Source: an uncultured Trueperaceae bacterium
GTDB lineage: Bacteria > Deinococcota > Deinococci > Deinococcales > Trueperaceae
Direction: 5' to 3'
NCBI GenBank assembly: GCA_913057685.1
Contig: CAJXOA010000024.1
Span: 1-38,845, forward strand
Length of the DNA: 38,845 nucleotides
Shown here: positions 32,761 through 38,845 of the stretch, piece after piece
Layout: each line of letters begins with the position of its first letter
How positions within the stretch are numbered: the stretch's first letter is position 1
The notes under the pieces: model-generated
What the model saw: the letters and a program-made list of their open reading frames with translations, nothing else
The model's database searches: none
Told to the model about the DNA's origin: nothing
Made by a program: the position numbers and the translations under genes

Positions 32761-33222
32761 CTACGCCCGGCCGGCCGGCCGGACGGGCGCCGCCAAGCGA
32801 ACGGCGTGGACGGCGTCGAACACCCACAGGAAGCCGCCCTGCACCGCGACCCCGAGGGCGTGCCCCAGCCGCGCCGCGCTCGGGTCCCCGACCGTCGCGA
32901 GGGCCGCAGCGACCGCGAGGTAGCCGACGTCCAGGCCGGCGTTGATCCACAACAACCGGTGGGTGCGCCGCCGCTCCGCTTCGCTCGCGTCGAGCGAGGC
33001 GGGCGCGCCGGCGGCGACCTTCGCCCCGTGCCCGCGGAGGCCGGCGACGGCGATGGCGGCGTCGATGGCGCCCCACACCGCGAACTGCAGGGCGACGGCG
33101 GAGGCGAACGGGCTCGGGTCGCGCACGGCCAGCCCCGCCGCCAACGCCAGCGAGGCGGTCGCCCACCCGAGCAACTGCACCGGAATCGCGCGGTGGCGAC
33201 GCCAGAACGCCTCGTTCGTCAC
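32761..33222 (-). CDS. Small polytopic membrane protein (possible DUF6992)
   Basis: A 153-residue integral membrane protein with four hydrophobic segments: GWATASLALAAGLAV, AVALQFAVWGAIDAAIAVAG, LLWINAGLDVGYLAVAAALA and GHALGVAVQGGFLWVFDAVHAVRL. The spaced motifs FAVWGAIDAAIA and RRTHRLLWINAGLDVGY repeat a W/N-x-A-x-D pattern, suggesting an internal duplication of a two-helix unit. I believe this corresponds to the uncharacterised DUF6992 family but cannot verify it. The GTG at 33222 begins one base after the beta-barrel gene stop, so it is the last gene of the envelope operon. Confidence 0.7.
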   Translation of the reverse strand: MTNEAFWRRHRAIPVQLLGWATASLALAAGLAVRDPSPFASAVALQFAVWGAIDAAIAVAGLRGHGAKVAAGAPASLDASEAERRRTHRLLWINAGLDVGYLAVAAALATVGDPSAARLGHALGVAVQGGFLWVFDAVHAVRLAAPVRPAGRA

Positions 33223-33223
33223 G

Positions 33224-34300
33224 TCAGAACGCCGTCCGGAGCGCCACGCCGGTCCGCAGCGTCCGCCCCGCGGGCCCCCCGGCGACCCCGGCGTCGAGGA
33301 CGAGGTCGGCGTCGCCGCTCGGGCGCGTCCACGTCGCACCGGCGTCCCAGTGGGCGGCGCGCTCCCCCGCGACGTCGGGCCAGGCGACCCCGGCCGCCGC
33401 CTCCAGGGAGCCGCGCGCGCCGATCGCCCGCGAGGCGGACGTCCGGAGGGCGGGGCGGGTGCCGTCGACGGCCGCGCCGTCTACGTCGCGTTGACGGGTC
33501 ACCCCCCCGCCGGGGGGCGCGAGGTGCGCCTCCGTCGTCCACAACCAGTCGCCGGCGTACCCCGAGGCGCCCACCCCGCCGCGGAGCGCCACGGGGTCGC
33601 TCAGCGCCCACGCTTCGCCGTAGACGACCTGCCCGCCGACCGTCGCCGAGGCGCTGCCGCCCGCCGCGAGGCGGGCGCCGCCCGAGGCGTCGCCGGCGAG
33701 GGGGGTGCGCAGCAGGTGCAGTTCGACCGTCGCGTCGCCGTCGATGCGGACCGACACCCCACCCCCCGGGCCGGCCTCGGTCCGAGGGGAGAGGTCGTCG
33801 TCGCGCCCCACGGGCCAGCGCACGCCGGTGCGGATGCGGGCGTCGCCGGCGTAGCCGCGGACCTGGACGCCCCACGCGCCGCGCGGGGCGCCGCTCGCGA
33901 GTGGCGCGTCGAGCGTCACCGCCGGCGCGAGCCGGAGTTCGCCGAGCGCCCACCGGTGTAGCCCCGCGCGGACCCGCCAGGCGTCGACGTCCAGCGCGAC
34001 GTAGGCCTCCTGGAGGCCGTGACGGACGCTCACGCCGTCGGTCGCGGCGTCCCGGCGGACGGTCGGGGTGGCCTCGGCGTGCAGCGTCACGGCGTCCGCG
34101 ACGCGCACCCCGAACGCCAGGCGGGCGGTGGCGTCCGCCGCGAGATCGACGGCGTCGACGCCGGCGTCGTTCAGGGGGACGGTGGGGGCCAGGCGCGCCT
34201 CGAGCTCGACGCGGAGGACGTCCTGCGCGAAGGCGGGCGCGCCGAACGCCACCGCCGCGACGAGGACGGCGCGCATCGCGAGGCGGCCGGCGGCGGTCAC
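33224..34300 (-). CDS. Predicted outer-membrane beta-barrel protein
   Basis: A 358-residue exported protein. The signal peptide (MRAVLVAAVAFGAPAFAQ in the first about 26 residues) precedes a mature sequence of alternating hydrophobic and polar strands (VRAGLHRWALGELRLAPAVTLDAPL, VSVRIDGDATVELHLLRT, ALRTSASRAIGARGSLEAAAG and similar), many turns rich in Gly/Asp, and a C-terminal strand RTLRTGVALRTAF ending in Phe. A terminal aromatic residue is the hallmark of BAM-recognised outer-membrane barrels. It is not a close match to a porin family I recognise. The GTG at 34300 overlaps the ATPase stop (GTGA). Its presence inside a LolCDE-like operon suggests an outer-membrane acceptor or conduit. Confidence 0.77.
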   Translation of the reverse strand: MTAAGRLAMRAVLVAAVAFGAPAFAQDVLRVELEARLAPTVPLNDAGVDAVDLAADATARLAFGVRVADAVTLHAEATPTVRRDAATDGVSVRHGLQEAYVALDVDAWRVRAGLHRWALGELRLAPAVTLDAPLASGAPRGAWGVQVRGYAGDARIRTGVRWPVGRDDDLSPRTEAGPGGGVSVRIDGDATVELHLLRTPLAGDASGGARLAAGGSASATVGGQVVYGEAWALSDPVALRGGVGASGYAGDWLWTTEAHLAPPGGGVTRQRDVDGAAVDGTRPALRTSASRAIGARGSLEAAAGVAWPDVAGERAAHWDAGATWTRPSGDADLVLDAGVAGGPAGRTLRTGVALRTAF

Positions 34301-35022
34301 GGGGTCGCCTGCGACGCAGGTGCGTCGGTCGCGTCGGTCCCGTCGTCGACGACGCGGCCGTCCTCGAGCCGGACGATACGGTCGACGCGGTCGAGGAGCC
34401 GGGGGTCGTGCGTACTGAAGACGAAGGTCACGTCCTCCTCCTCGTTGAGGCGCCGCATCAGGTCGATGAGGTCGGCGCCGGCCCGCGAATCGAGGTTCGC
34501 GGTCGGTTCGTCCGCCAGGACGATGGCGGGGTCGGCGGCGATCGCGCGGGCGATCGCGACGCGTTGGCGTTGTCCGCCGGACAGTTGGTTCGGGCGGCGG
34601 TCGGCGTACGCCGCCATGTCGAGGCGCGCGAGGGCGTCGCGCGCCTTCGCCTCCCGCGCCGCGCGGTCCTCCCCCCGCAACTCGAGGACGAAGGCGGCGT
34701 TCTCGAGGGCGGAGAGGACGGGGATCAGGTTGTACGCCTGGAAGACGAAGCCGATGCGGGCGAGGCGGAGGCGTGCCGCAGCCCCGCGGGGGAGACGGTC
34801 GATGCGTTCCCCGCGCAACCACACCTCGCCGGCGTCGCCGTGATCGAGGACCCCCATCAGGTGCAACAGCGTCGATTTGCCGCTGCCCGACGGTCCCGCG
34901 ACCGCCGTGAACTCGCCGGCGGCGACGTCGAGGTCGACGCCGGACAGGGCGGACGTCGTCACCTCCCCCACGCGGTAGCTCTTGCGCAGGTCGCGGACGC
35001 GGTAGAGCGGTTCGGCGGTCAC
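34297..35022 (-). CDS. ABC transporter ATPase, LolD/MacB-type
   Basis: A 241-residue ATPase of the LolD/MacB/FtsE class: A-loop Tyr in LRKSYRVGE, Walker A GPSGSGKST (43-51), Q-loop FVFQAYNLIP, signature LSGGQRQR (147-154), Walker B IVLADEPTANLD (in outline 167-178) and switch His (FSTHDPRLL). It drives mechanotransmission through FtsX-type permeases rather than transport through a membrane pore. The C-terminal 15 residues are polar and extra. It overlaps the upstream permease (GTGA, 35019-35022) and the downstream barrel (GTGA, 34297-34300). Confidence 0.94.
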   Translation of the reverse strand: MTAEPLYRVRDLRKSYRVGEVTTSALSGVDLDVAAGEFTAVAGPSGSGKSTLLHLMGVLDHGDAGEVWLRGERIDRLPRGAAARLRLARIGFVFQAYNLIPVLSALENAAFVLELRGEDRAAREAKARDALARLDMAAYADRRPNQLSGGQRQRVAIARAIAADPAIVLADEPTANLDSRAGADLIDLMRRLNEEEDVTFVFSTHDPRLLDRVDRIVRLEDGRVVDDGTDATDAPASQATP

Positions 35023-36248
35023 GCTTGGAACCTCATCGCCTCGACCGGTTCGATGCGCGCCGCGATCGTGGCGGGCCAGGCGGCGGCGAGGACGGCGGTG
35101 AGGACCGCGAAGCCGACGGCGAACGCCACCTGCCCCGGATCGATCGAGAGGTAGAAGACCGGGTCCAGCCCGAACGAGGCGTAGTACGACGCGAGGCCGG
35201 GGATGCGGAACCCGTCGGCGTACGCCGCGACGAACGCCAACCCGCCGGCCGTCCCCACCGCCGCCCCGACGACCGCCAGCAGGACGCTTTCCGTCGCGAC
35301 CATCGCCAGGACCCGCCGGTCGCCGGCCCCGAGGGCGTGCAGCACCCCGAACTCGTGGATGCGTTCCATGACGCTCAGGTAGACGGTGTTCAGCATCAAC
35401 AGCCCCGCCAGCACGAAGAACAGGACCGAGACCGCGAACAGCAACGGATCGAGCGCGTTCAGCAGCTGCTGCGTCGACGGGTTCGCGGTCCGCCAGTCCT
35501 CCACCCGCAGGTCGGGGAGCGCCGCGCCCAACGTGGCCGCCAGCGCGGCGCTGACGTCGTCGTCGGCGATGCGGCGCAGCGACGTGCCGTGCACCTCGAT
35601 GCGCTGCACCGCGCCGGGTGCCGCCAGCTGCTGCGTCGCGGCGAGCGTCGTCCAGGCCGCGGCGATCTCCGCGCCGGGGTCGGCGAGGTCGACGGTGCCG
35701 ACGAGGGCGTACGCCGCGACGCCGTACCCCGCCCCGCCGGGGGCGTACGCCACGACCTCGTCGCCGATCGCGACGTCGAGGGCGCGCGCGAGGGCGGCGC
35801 CCAGCACGATCTCGTCGTCGCCCTCGAGGAAGCGACCCTCCAGCGTCGCGTCGTCCAGGCGGCGCTCCCGCGCGGGGTCCGGCCACGGTTGGCCGTGGAT
35901 CGCGACGCCGCGCGAGCGGCGTTCCCCGGACAGGAGGGCGGGGACGTCCAGGGTCGGCAGGACCAAGGGGGCGGCCAGCGTCGCGTCCGCCTCCCGGCGG
36001 ACGGTCGCGATGGCGGCGTCGGCGTCCTCGACGAGGGTCGCCTCGAACCGGGTGGCGTCGTCCGCACCGGGCGCGGTCACGATCACGTGCCCCCCGCGTT
36101 CGGTGAGGGTCTGGTAGAGCCCGTTCTCCGCCGCGCCGCCCAACGCGAAGTACGCGACGCTGAGCAGCACGACCAGCCCGACCGCGCCGGCGGTGACGAG
36201 GCTGCGGCGGCGTTGCCGCCAGAGGTTGCGCCAAGCGAGGGCGATCAC
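35019..36248 (-). CDS. FtsX-type ABC permease, LolC/LolE-like (second of two)
   Basis: A 409-residue type-VII ABC permease: one N-terminal membrane helix (AWRNLWRQRRRSLVTAGAVGLVVLLSV), a periplasmic domain of about 230 residues, then three C-terminal helices (FAVSVLFFVLAGLLMLNTVYL; VATESVLLAVVGAAVGTAGGLAFV; VAFAVGFAVLTAVLAAAWPA). The MERIHEFGVLHALGAGDRRVL coupling segment is the FtsX/LolC signature. It ends PVEAMRFQA. The GTG at 36248 overlaps the LolA-like stop by GTGA. It most likely forms an asymmetric pair with the 37104-38336 permease around the ATPase. Confidence 0.9.
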   Translation of the reverse strand: MIALAWRNLWRQRRRSLVTAGAVGLVVLLSVAYFALGGAAENGLYQTLTERGGHVIVTAPGADDATRFEATLVEDADAAIATVRREADATLAAPLVLPTLDVPALLSGERRSRGVAIHGQPWPDPARERRLDDATLEGRFLEGDDEIVLGAALARALDVAIGDEVVAYAPGGAGYGVAAYALVGTVDLADPGAEIAAAWTTLAATQQLAAPGAVQRIEVHGTSLRRIADDDVSAALAATLGAALPDLRVEDWRTANPSTQQLLNALDPLLFAVSVLFFVLAGLLMLNTVYLSVMERIHEFGVLHALGAGDRRVLAMVATESVLLAVVGAAVGTAGGLAFVAAYADGFRIPGLASYYASFGLDPVFYLSIDPGQVAFAVGFAVLTAVLAAAWPATIAARIEPVEAMRFQA

Positions 36249-37096
36249 CAGCGGCACCCCGTCTCGAGCGCTTCGAGCGTGAAGCAGCGGTCGGGCGGCT
36301 CGACGCCGAACGTCGCGTCCTCCCACGTCGCGATCGTCCGGCCGCCCCCCTCCGTGAGGTCGACGACCTCGAAGCGGGTGGGGACCGTCCGGCCGTCCTC
36401 GAGCGTGCGTGGATCGTGCAGCGTCAGGCGTTTCACGGGTGCGTCGCGCTGGTCGAGGTACGTCAGCTCGAGCGGCGTCAGGTCGGGCAGGCGGGCGGTG
36501 AGGCGGAGTTCTCCGTACGGGGTCGCGGCGCCGGCGCGTGGCACGAGCGAGACGACGACGCGGTCGTCGGTGCGTTCGGCGATCGCGGCGTCGTACGTGT
36601 CGCGAAGCTCGTCGCCGGCGAGGTCGTCGTACGACAGGTCGCTGCCGAGGAAGCCGTCGCTGCGGCCCGAGGGCGGCAGGCGCAGGCTGCGCCCGACGCG
36701 GGGGGCGTACACGAACAGCTCGCTCCCGTCGACCAGGAAGGCGCGCCCCGCTTCGTTCGGTGGGGCGACGACCCGCGTCAGGGCCCGTTCGTCCCCGTCC
36801 CCGATCGTCTCGAGGACGTACCGGTCCGTGGCGTCGTCCCGCTCGACCGTCATGCGGATCGTGGCGCGCTGTCCACCGCCGCGGAGGTTCTCGACGATGC
36901 GGTCGACGATCGCGTCGGCGTCGGCGGGGACCGCGGCCTCCTGCGCGAGGGCGCCGCCGGCCACGAGGACGGCGGCGAGGACCGCCGCCGCCCGGACCGC
37001 CGCGGTTCGCATCGCTGCGGTCCGCACCGCAGCGACCCGGAGCCGCGCGATGCGGGCGGCGGAGGACCCGAAGAGGGGGAGAGGGAACGTCGTCAT
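36245..37096 (-). CDS. LolA-like outer-membrane lipoprotein-sorting protein
   Basis: A 283-residue exported protein matching the 'outer membrane lipoprotein-sorting protein' family (LolA-like, PF17131-type): after a long signal (cleavage near GGALAQ) come ADAIVDRIVENLRGGGQRATIRMTVERD, LETIGDGDERALTRVVAPPNEAGRAFLVDGSELFVYAPRVGRSLRLPPSGRSDGFLGSDLSYDDL and PLELTYLDQRDAPVKRLTLHDPR in outline. The YDDL and 'DxxLW.Y.P' features are typical of the half-barrel lipid/lipoprotein carrier. Ends TLEALETGCRW. The ATG at 37096 is chosen for GAGG 5 nt upstream; the signal peptide could instead begin at Met 37012 after a repeated VRTAA stretch. Confidence 0.87.
   Translation of the reverse strand: MTTFPLPLFGSSAARIARLRVAAVRTAAMRTAAVRAAAVLAAVLVAGGALAQEAAVPADADAIVDRIVENLRGGGQRATIRMTVERDDATDRYVLETIGDGDERALTRVVAPPNEAGRAFLVDGSELFVYAPRVGRSLRLPPSGRSDGFLGSDLSYDDLAGDELRDTYDAAIAERTDDRVVVSLVPRAGAATPYGELRLTARLPDLTPLELTYLDQRDAPVKRLTLHDPRTLEDGRTVPTRFEVVDLTEGGGRTIATWEDATFGVEPPDRCFTLEALETGCRW
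36993..37037. repeat. Three imperfect 15-bp repeats in LolA-like signal-peptide region
   Basis: Three head-to-tail 15-mers (36993-37007, 37008-37022, 37023-37037) differ from their neighbours at about four positions each. In frame they give pentads resembling (V/M)RTAA. The signal peptide is thus built from a repeated motif, as in the cytochrome gene. Confidence 0.75.
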
Positions 37097-37103
37097 GGGC
37101 ACC

Positions 37104-38336
37104 TCATTCGGCGGCGCGCATGGCCTCGGCGGGCACGAGCCGGGCGACGCGGCGGGCGGGGGTGAGGGCGGCGAAGAGGGCGGCGAGCGCGACCGTGACG
37201 CCGGCGTACGCGAGGTACTCGAGGCGGACGTCGGCGCGGATCTCGTCGCCGAGCGCCAGCCCGGACAGGAAGTCGCCGTACACGCCGGTGAACAACGGAC
37301 CGAGCACGTTGACCTCGTGCAGGACGAACAGCAGCGCGTAGCCGAGGACCGCCCCGACGCCGTAGCCGAGCAGCGTCCCGAGGATCGCCTCGAGGACCAC
37401 CATCCAGGCCAGGCGGACGTGCCCCAGGCCGAGCGCGAGGATGACGCCGAACTCGCGGGTGCGTTCCATGACCGACACGACGAGGCTGGAGGTGACGGCG
37501 ATCGCGCCGAAGAGGCTGAAGAGCAGCCCGATGGGGATCATCGAGACGCGCTCCGCCGCCAGCCCGCGCGCGAGCTCCCCCATCTGGTCGAGGATCCCGT
37601 ACGCCCGCACGCCCTCGGGCAGGCGGTCGCTGGCCGCCGCCGCGACGGCCGCTTCGCGTCCGCGGGGCACGTCGAGCGCGAGTTCGGTGGCGCCGTCGAC
37701 GCCGGCGAGGGCGCGGGCGTCCGCGAGGTGCGCGAGGACCGTGCCGGCATCGACCGCCTCGATGCCGGTGTCGATGAGGCCGACGAGGCGGAGGCCGGTC
37801 GCCGCGGGGCCGCCGACGGCGGCGACGTCCACCGCCACCCGTTCCCCGAGCCGGACGTCGAGCGTCTCGGCGAGGTCCGCGCCGAGCACCAGTTCGCCGG
37901 GCGCTTCGAGCATGCGGCCGTCCTGGATGGCGTCCGGGAGGTCACTGACGGCGGACTCGCCGGCGGGATCGACGCCGCGGAGCGTCGCGCCGCGCTGAGC
38001 GTAGGGGCTGCGGAGGAGGGCGGGCACGTCCAACCTCGGGGTGGCGGCCCGAACGCCGGGCACCGCCGTCACCGCCCTCCGGACGTCGTCGAGCCCCGCG
38101 AGGGCGTGCACCGGGTCGGGATCGGCGTGGTAGGCCTCCGTCGTCACGGCCACGGGGGCGGCGACGAGGCGCGCCTGGCCTTGGAAGATGGCGTTCAGGA
38201 ACCCGTCGGTGAAGCCCCAGAAGAACAGGATCGACAGGGTGGCGTAGGCGACGACCGCAATCAGCAGGGCGGTGCGGAGCCGCTGGCGGAACAGCGACCT
38301 CCACGCGAGCTTGAGCGTCGCGAGGGCGGCGTTCAC
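37104..38336 (-). CDS. FtsX-type ABC permease, LolC/LolE-like (first of two)
   Basis: A 410-residue permease with the same layout as its partner: helix 1 (KLAWRSLFRQRLRTALLIAVVAYATLSILFF), a periplasmic domain of about 210 residues, then helices near IPIGLLFSLFGAIAVTSSLVV, VVLEAILGTLLGYGVGAVLGYALLF and YLAYAGVTVALAALFAALTPA. The MERTREFGVILALGLGHVRLA coupling segment and ending PAEAMRAAE are FtsX/LolE-like. Gene order permease-LolA-like-permease-ATPase-barrel-small membrane protein makes it first in the operon. The GTG start follows TAGCGT by 6 nt and is probably leaderless. Confidence 0.9.
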   Translation of the reverse strand: MNAALATLKLAWRSLFRQRLRTALLIAVVAYATLSILFFWGFTDGFLNAIFQGQARLVAAPVAVTTEAYHADPDPVHALAGLDDVRRAVTAVPGVRAATPRLDVPALLRSPYAQRGATLRGVDPAGESAVSDLPDAIQDGRMLEAPGELVLGADLAETLDVRLGERVAVDVAAVGGPAATGLRLVGLIDTGIEAVDAGTVLAHLADARALAGVDGATELALDVPRGREAAVAAAASDRLPEGVRAYGILDQMGELARGLAAERVSMIPIGLLFSLFGAIAVTSSLVVSVMERTREFGVILALGLGHVRLAWMVVLEAILGTLLGYGVGAVLGYALLFVLHEVNVLGPLFTGVYGDFLSGLALGDEIRADVRLEYLAYAGVTVALAALFAALTPARRVARLVPAEAMRAAE

Positions 38337-38342
38337 GGCCGT

Positions 38343-38348
38343 ACGCTA
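38343..38348 (-). promoter_or_regulatory. -10 box of leaderless promoter (envelope operon)
   Basis: Minus strand GG-TAGCGT, 6 nt before the GTG at 38336. It is the only promoter candidate for the six-gene operon. Confidence 0.62.
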
Positions 38349-38404
38349 CCGCAGGTTCCGCGTTCCCGAGGGGCGTGCGCGCCGTCGGGGCGCGCGGTCC
38401 GACG

Positions 38405-38725
38405 TCAGGGCGTCGTTTCGTCCCGAACCCAGGCGAGGTAGGCCTCCGCCCCGGCGTCGACGGGCCACGCGACGACGCACGGCACGTCGTAGGGGTGCAG
38501 CGCTTCGACGGCGTCGACGAGTTCGTCGAGGCGTCCTTCGCGGGTCTTCAGGATCATGGCGACCTCGCCTTCGTCCTGCACGTCGCCGTCCCAGGTGAAG
38601 AACGACCGCACGCCGGGGAGGACGTTGGCGCAGGCGATGAGGCCGCGCTCGAGGAGGGCGCGCGCGAGGGTGGCGGCGTTGTCGGGGGTGTCGATCGTCA
38701 CGTACACGCTTCGCACGTCGGTCAT
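38405..38725 (-). CDS. cutA: Divalent-cation tolerance protein CutA
   Basis: A 106-residue trimeric CutA protein. Family hallmarks are VYVTIDTPDNAATLARALLERGLIACANVLPGVRSFFTWDGDVQDEGEVAMILKT in outline, and LHPYDVPCVVAWPV. The conserved GLIACANVLP and YDVP segments are present. The cellular role is uncertain: first linked to copper tolerance in E. coli, later to signal-like trimer assembly. The ATG at 38725 follows TATCCT by 6 nt. It converges with nothing; the envelope operon lies downstream on the same strand with its own promoter. Confidence 0.95.
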   Translation of the reverse strand: MTDVRSVYVTIDTPDNAATLARALLERGLIACANVLPGVRSFFTWDGDVQDEGEVAMILKTREGRLDELVDAVEALHPYDVPCVVAWPVDAGAEAYLAWVRDETTP

Positions 38726-38731
38726 GACGAC

Positions 38732-38737
38732 AGGATA
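38732..38737 (-). promoter_or_regulatory. -10 box of leaderless promoter (cutA)
   Basis: Minus strand TATCCT, 6 nt before the cutA ATG. Not preceded by GG. Confidence 0.6.
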
Positions 38738-38795
38738 GGCGGTCGCAGCCGCCGCCGTCGGGGGCGGAGGCGACGTCGTTCGGGCGCCCGCGACG

Positions 38796-38830
38796 TCGTC
38801 CGCCGCCCCGAGGGTGGGGGCGGCGGACGA
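38796..38830. terminator. 14-bp GC hairpin near right edge
   Basis: Perfect inverted repeat 38796-38809/38817-38830 with a 7-nt loop. Upstream of cutA on the minus strand, so it probably ends a transcription unit to the right of the window. No T tract beyond TT on the plus strand. No gene is visible in 38738-38845. Confidence 0.5.
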
Positions 38831-38845
38831 TTGATCGGGCGTGGC

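Noticed and set aside
33224-34300. Assigning the barrel gene to a named porin family
   Set aside because: Only general barrel features (signal peptide, alternating strands, terminal Phe) are visible; no family-specific motif.
35025-38441. Plus-strand open frame of over 1100 codons opposite the envelope operon
   Set aside because: Antisense shadow of two permeases and the LolA-like gene; no motif, no start signal.

Overview
The window is very GC-rich, densely packed chromosomal DNA, probably from a Deinococcota bacterium (a Truepera/Thermus/Deinococcus relative). Three things point there. A 16S rRNA gene ends at the left edge and is followed directly by its own terminator, with no tRNA, 23S or 5S, as in the split rRNA genes of Thermus. 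At least thirteen genes have a -10 box of form TANNNT only 5-8 nt before the start codon, the leaderless-mRNA arrangement described in Deinococcus. The cell also appears diderm (predicted beta-barrel, LolA-like protein) and encodes a heterodimeric ABC exporter like Thermus TmrAB. The lineage is inference; only about 114 nt of 16S are present. I see no mobile elements, CRISPR, phage or plasmid genes.

Layout. 1-190: 16S 3' end and terminator. 223-2318 (-): lipoprotein and class III aminotransferase, coupled. 2443-6343 (-): peptide/solute ABC importer (binding protein, two permeases, no ATPase) with a perfect inverted repeat between the binding-protein and permease genes. 6544-7490 (-): two-CXXCH cytochrome c and a small membrane protein. 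7545-13792 (+): RNA m5U methyltransferase lacking Fe-S cysteines, hisF, a Cys/Met-metabolism PLP enzyme, hisIE, glpX and a second Cys/Met PLP enzyme. 13872-14027 (-): tRNA-Ala(CGC) with promoter and terminator. 14080-15942 (+): an Ala/Pro-rich tail-anchored protein and a secreted protein. 15968-19725 (-): heterodimeric ABC exporter. 19854-25092 (-): PASTA-repeat protein with a kinase-N-lobe-like remnant, ftsH, glgC. 25232-26811 (+): unknown gene coupled to rlmN. 26888-31205 (+): TPR protein, double-SPOR protein, rex, long-chain polyprenyl diphosphate synthase. 31207-32670 (-): NAD(P)-binding SDR/DUF2867 protein. 32761-38336 (-): a six-gene, almost gapless envelope operon. 38405-38725 (-): cutA.

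How genes work together. The most interesting unit is the 32761-38336 operon: two LolC/LolE-like FtsX-type permeases, a LolD-like ATPase, a LolA-like carrier and a predicted outer-membrane beta-barrel ending in Phe. Three of its junctions are 4-bp GTGA overlaps, so it reads as one candidate trans-envelope lipid or lipoprotein transport system. Other noteworthy points are the GG-TANNNT leaderless promoter code, a divergent HisF (Arg for catalytic-loop Lys19, plus a five-residue insertion), a one-cysteine TrmA/RlmD-type methyltransferase, and 15-bp tandem duplications inside two signal-peptide coding regions.

No gap between genes exceeds about 200 bp; the largest (6344-6543) holds a candidate promoter.
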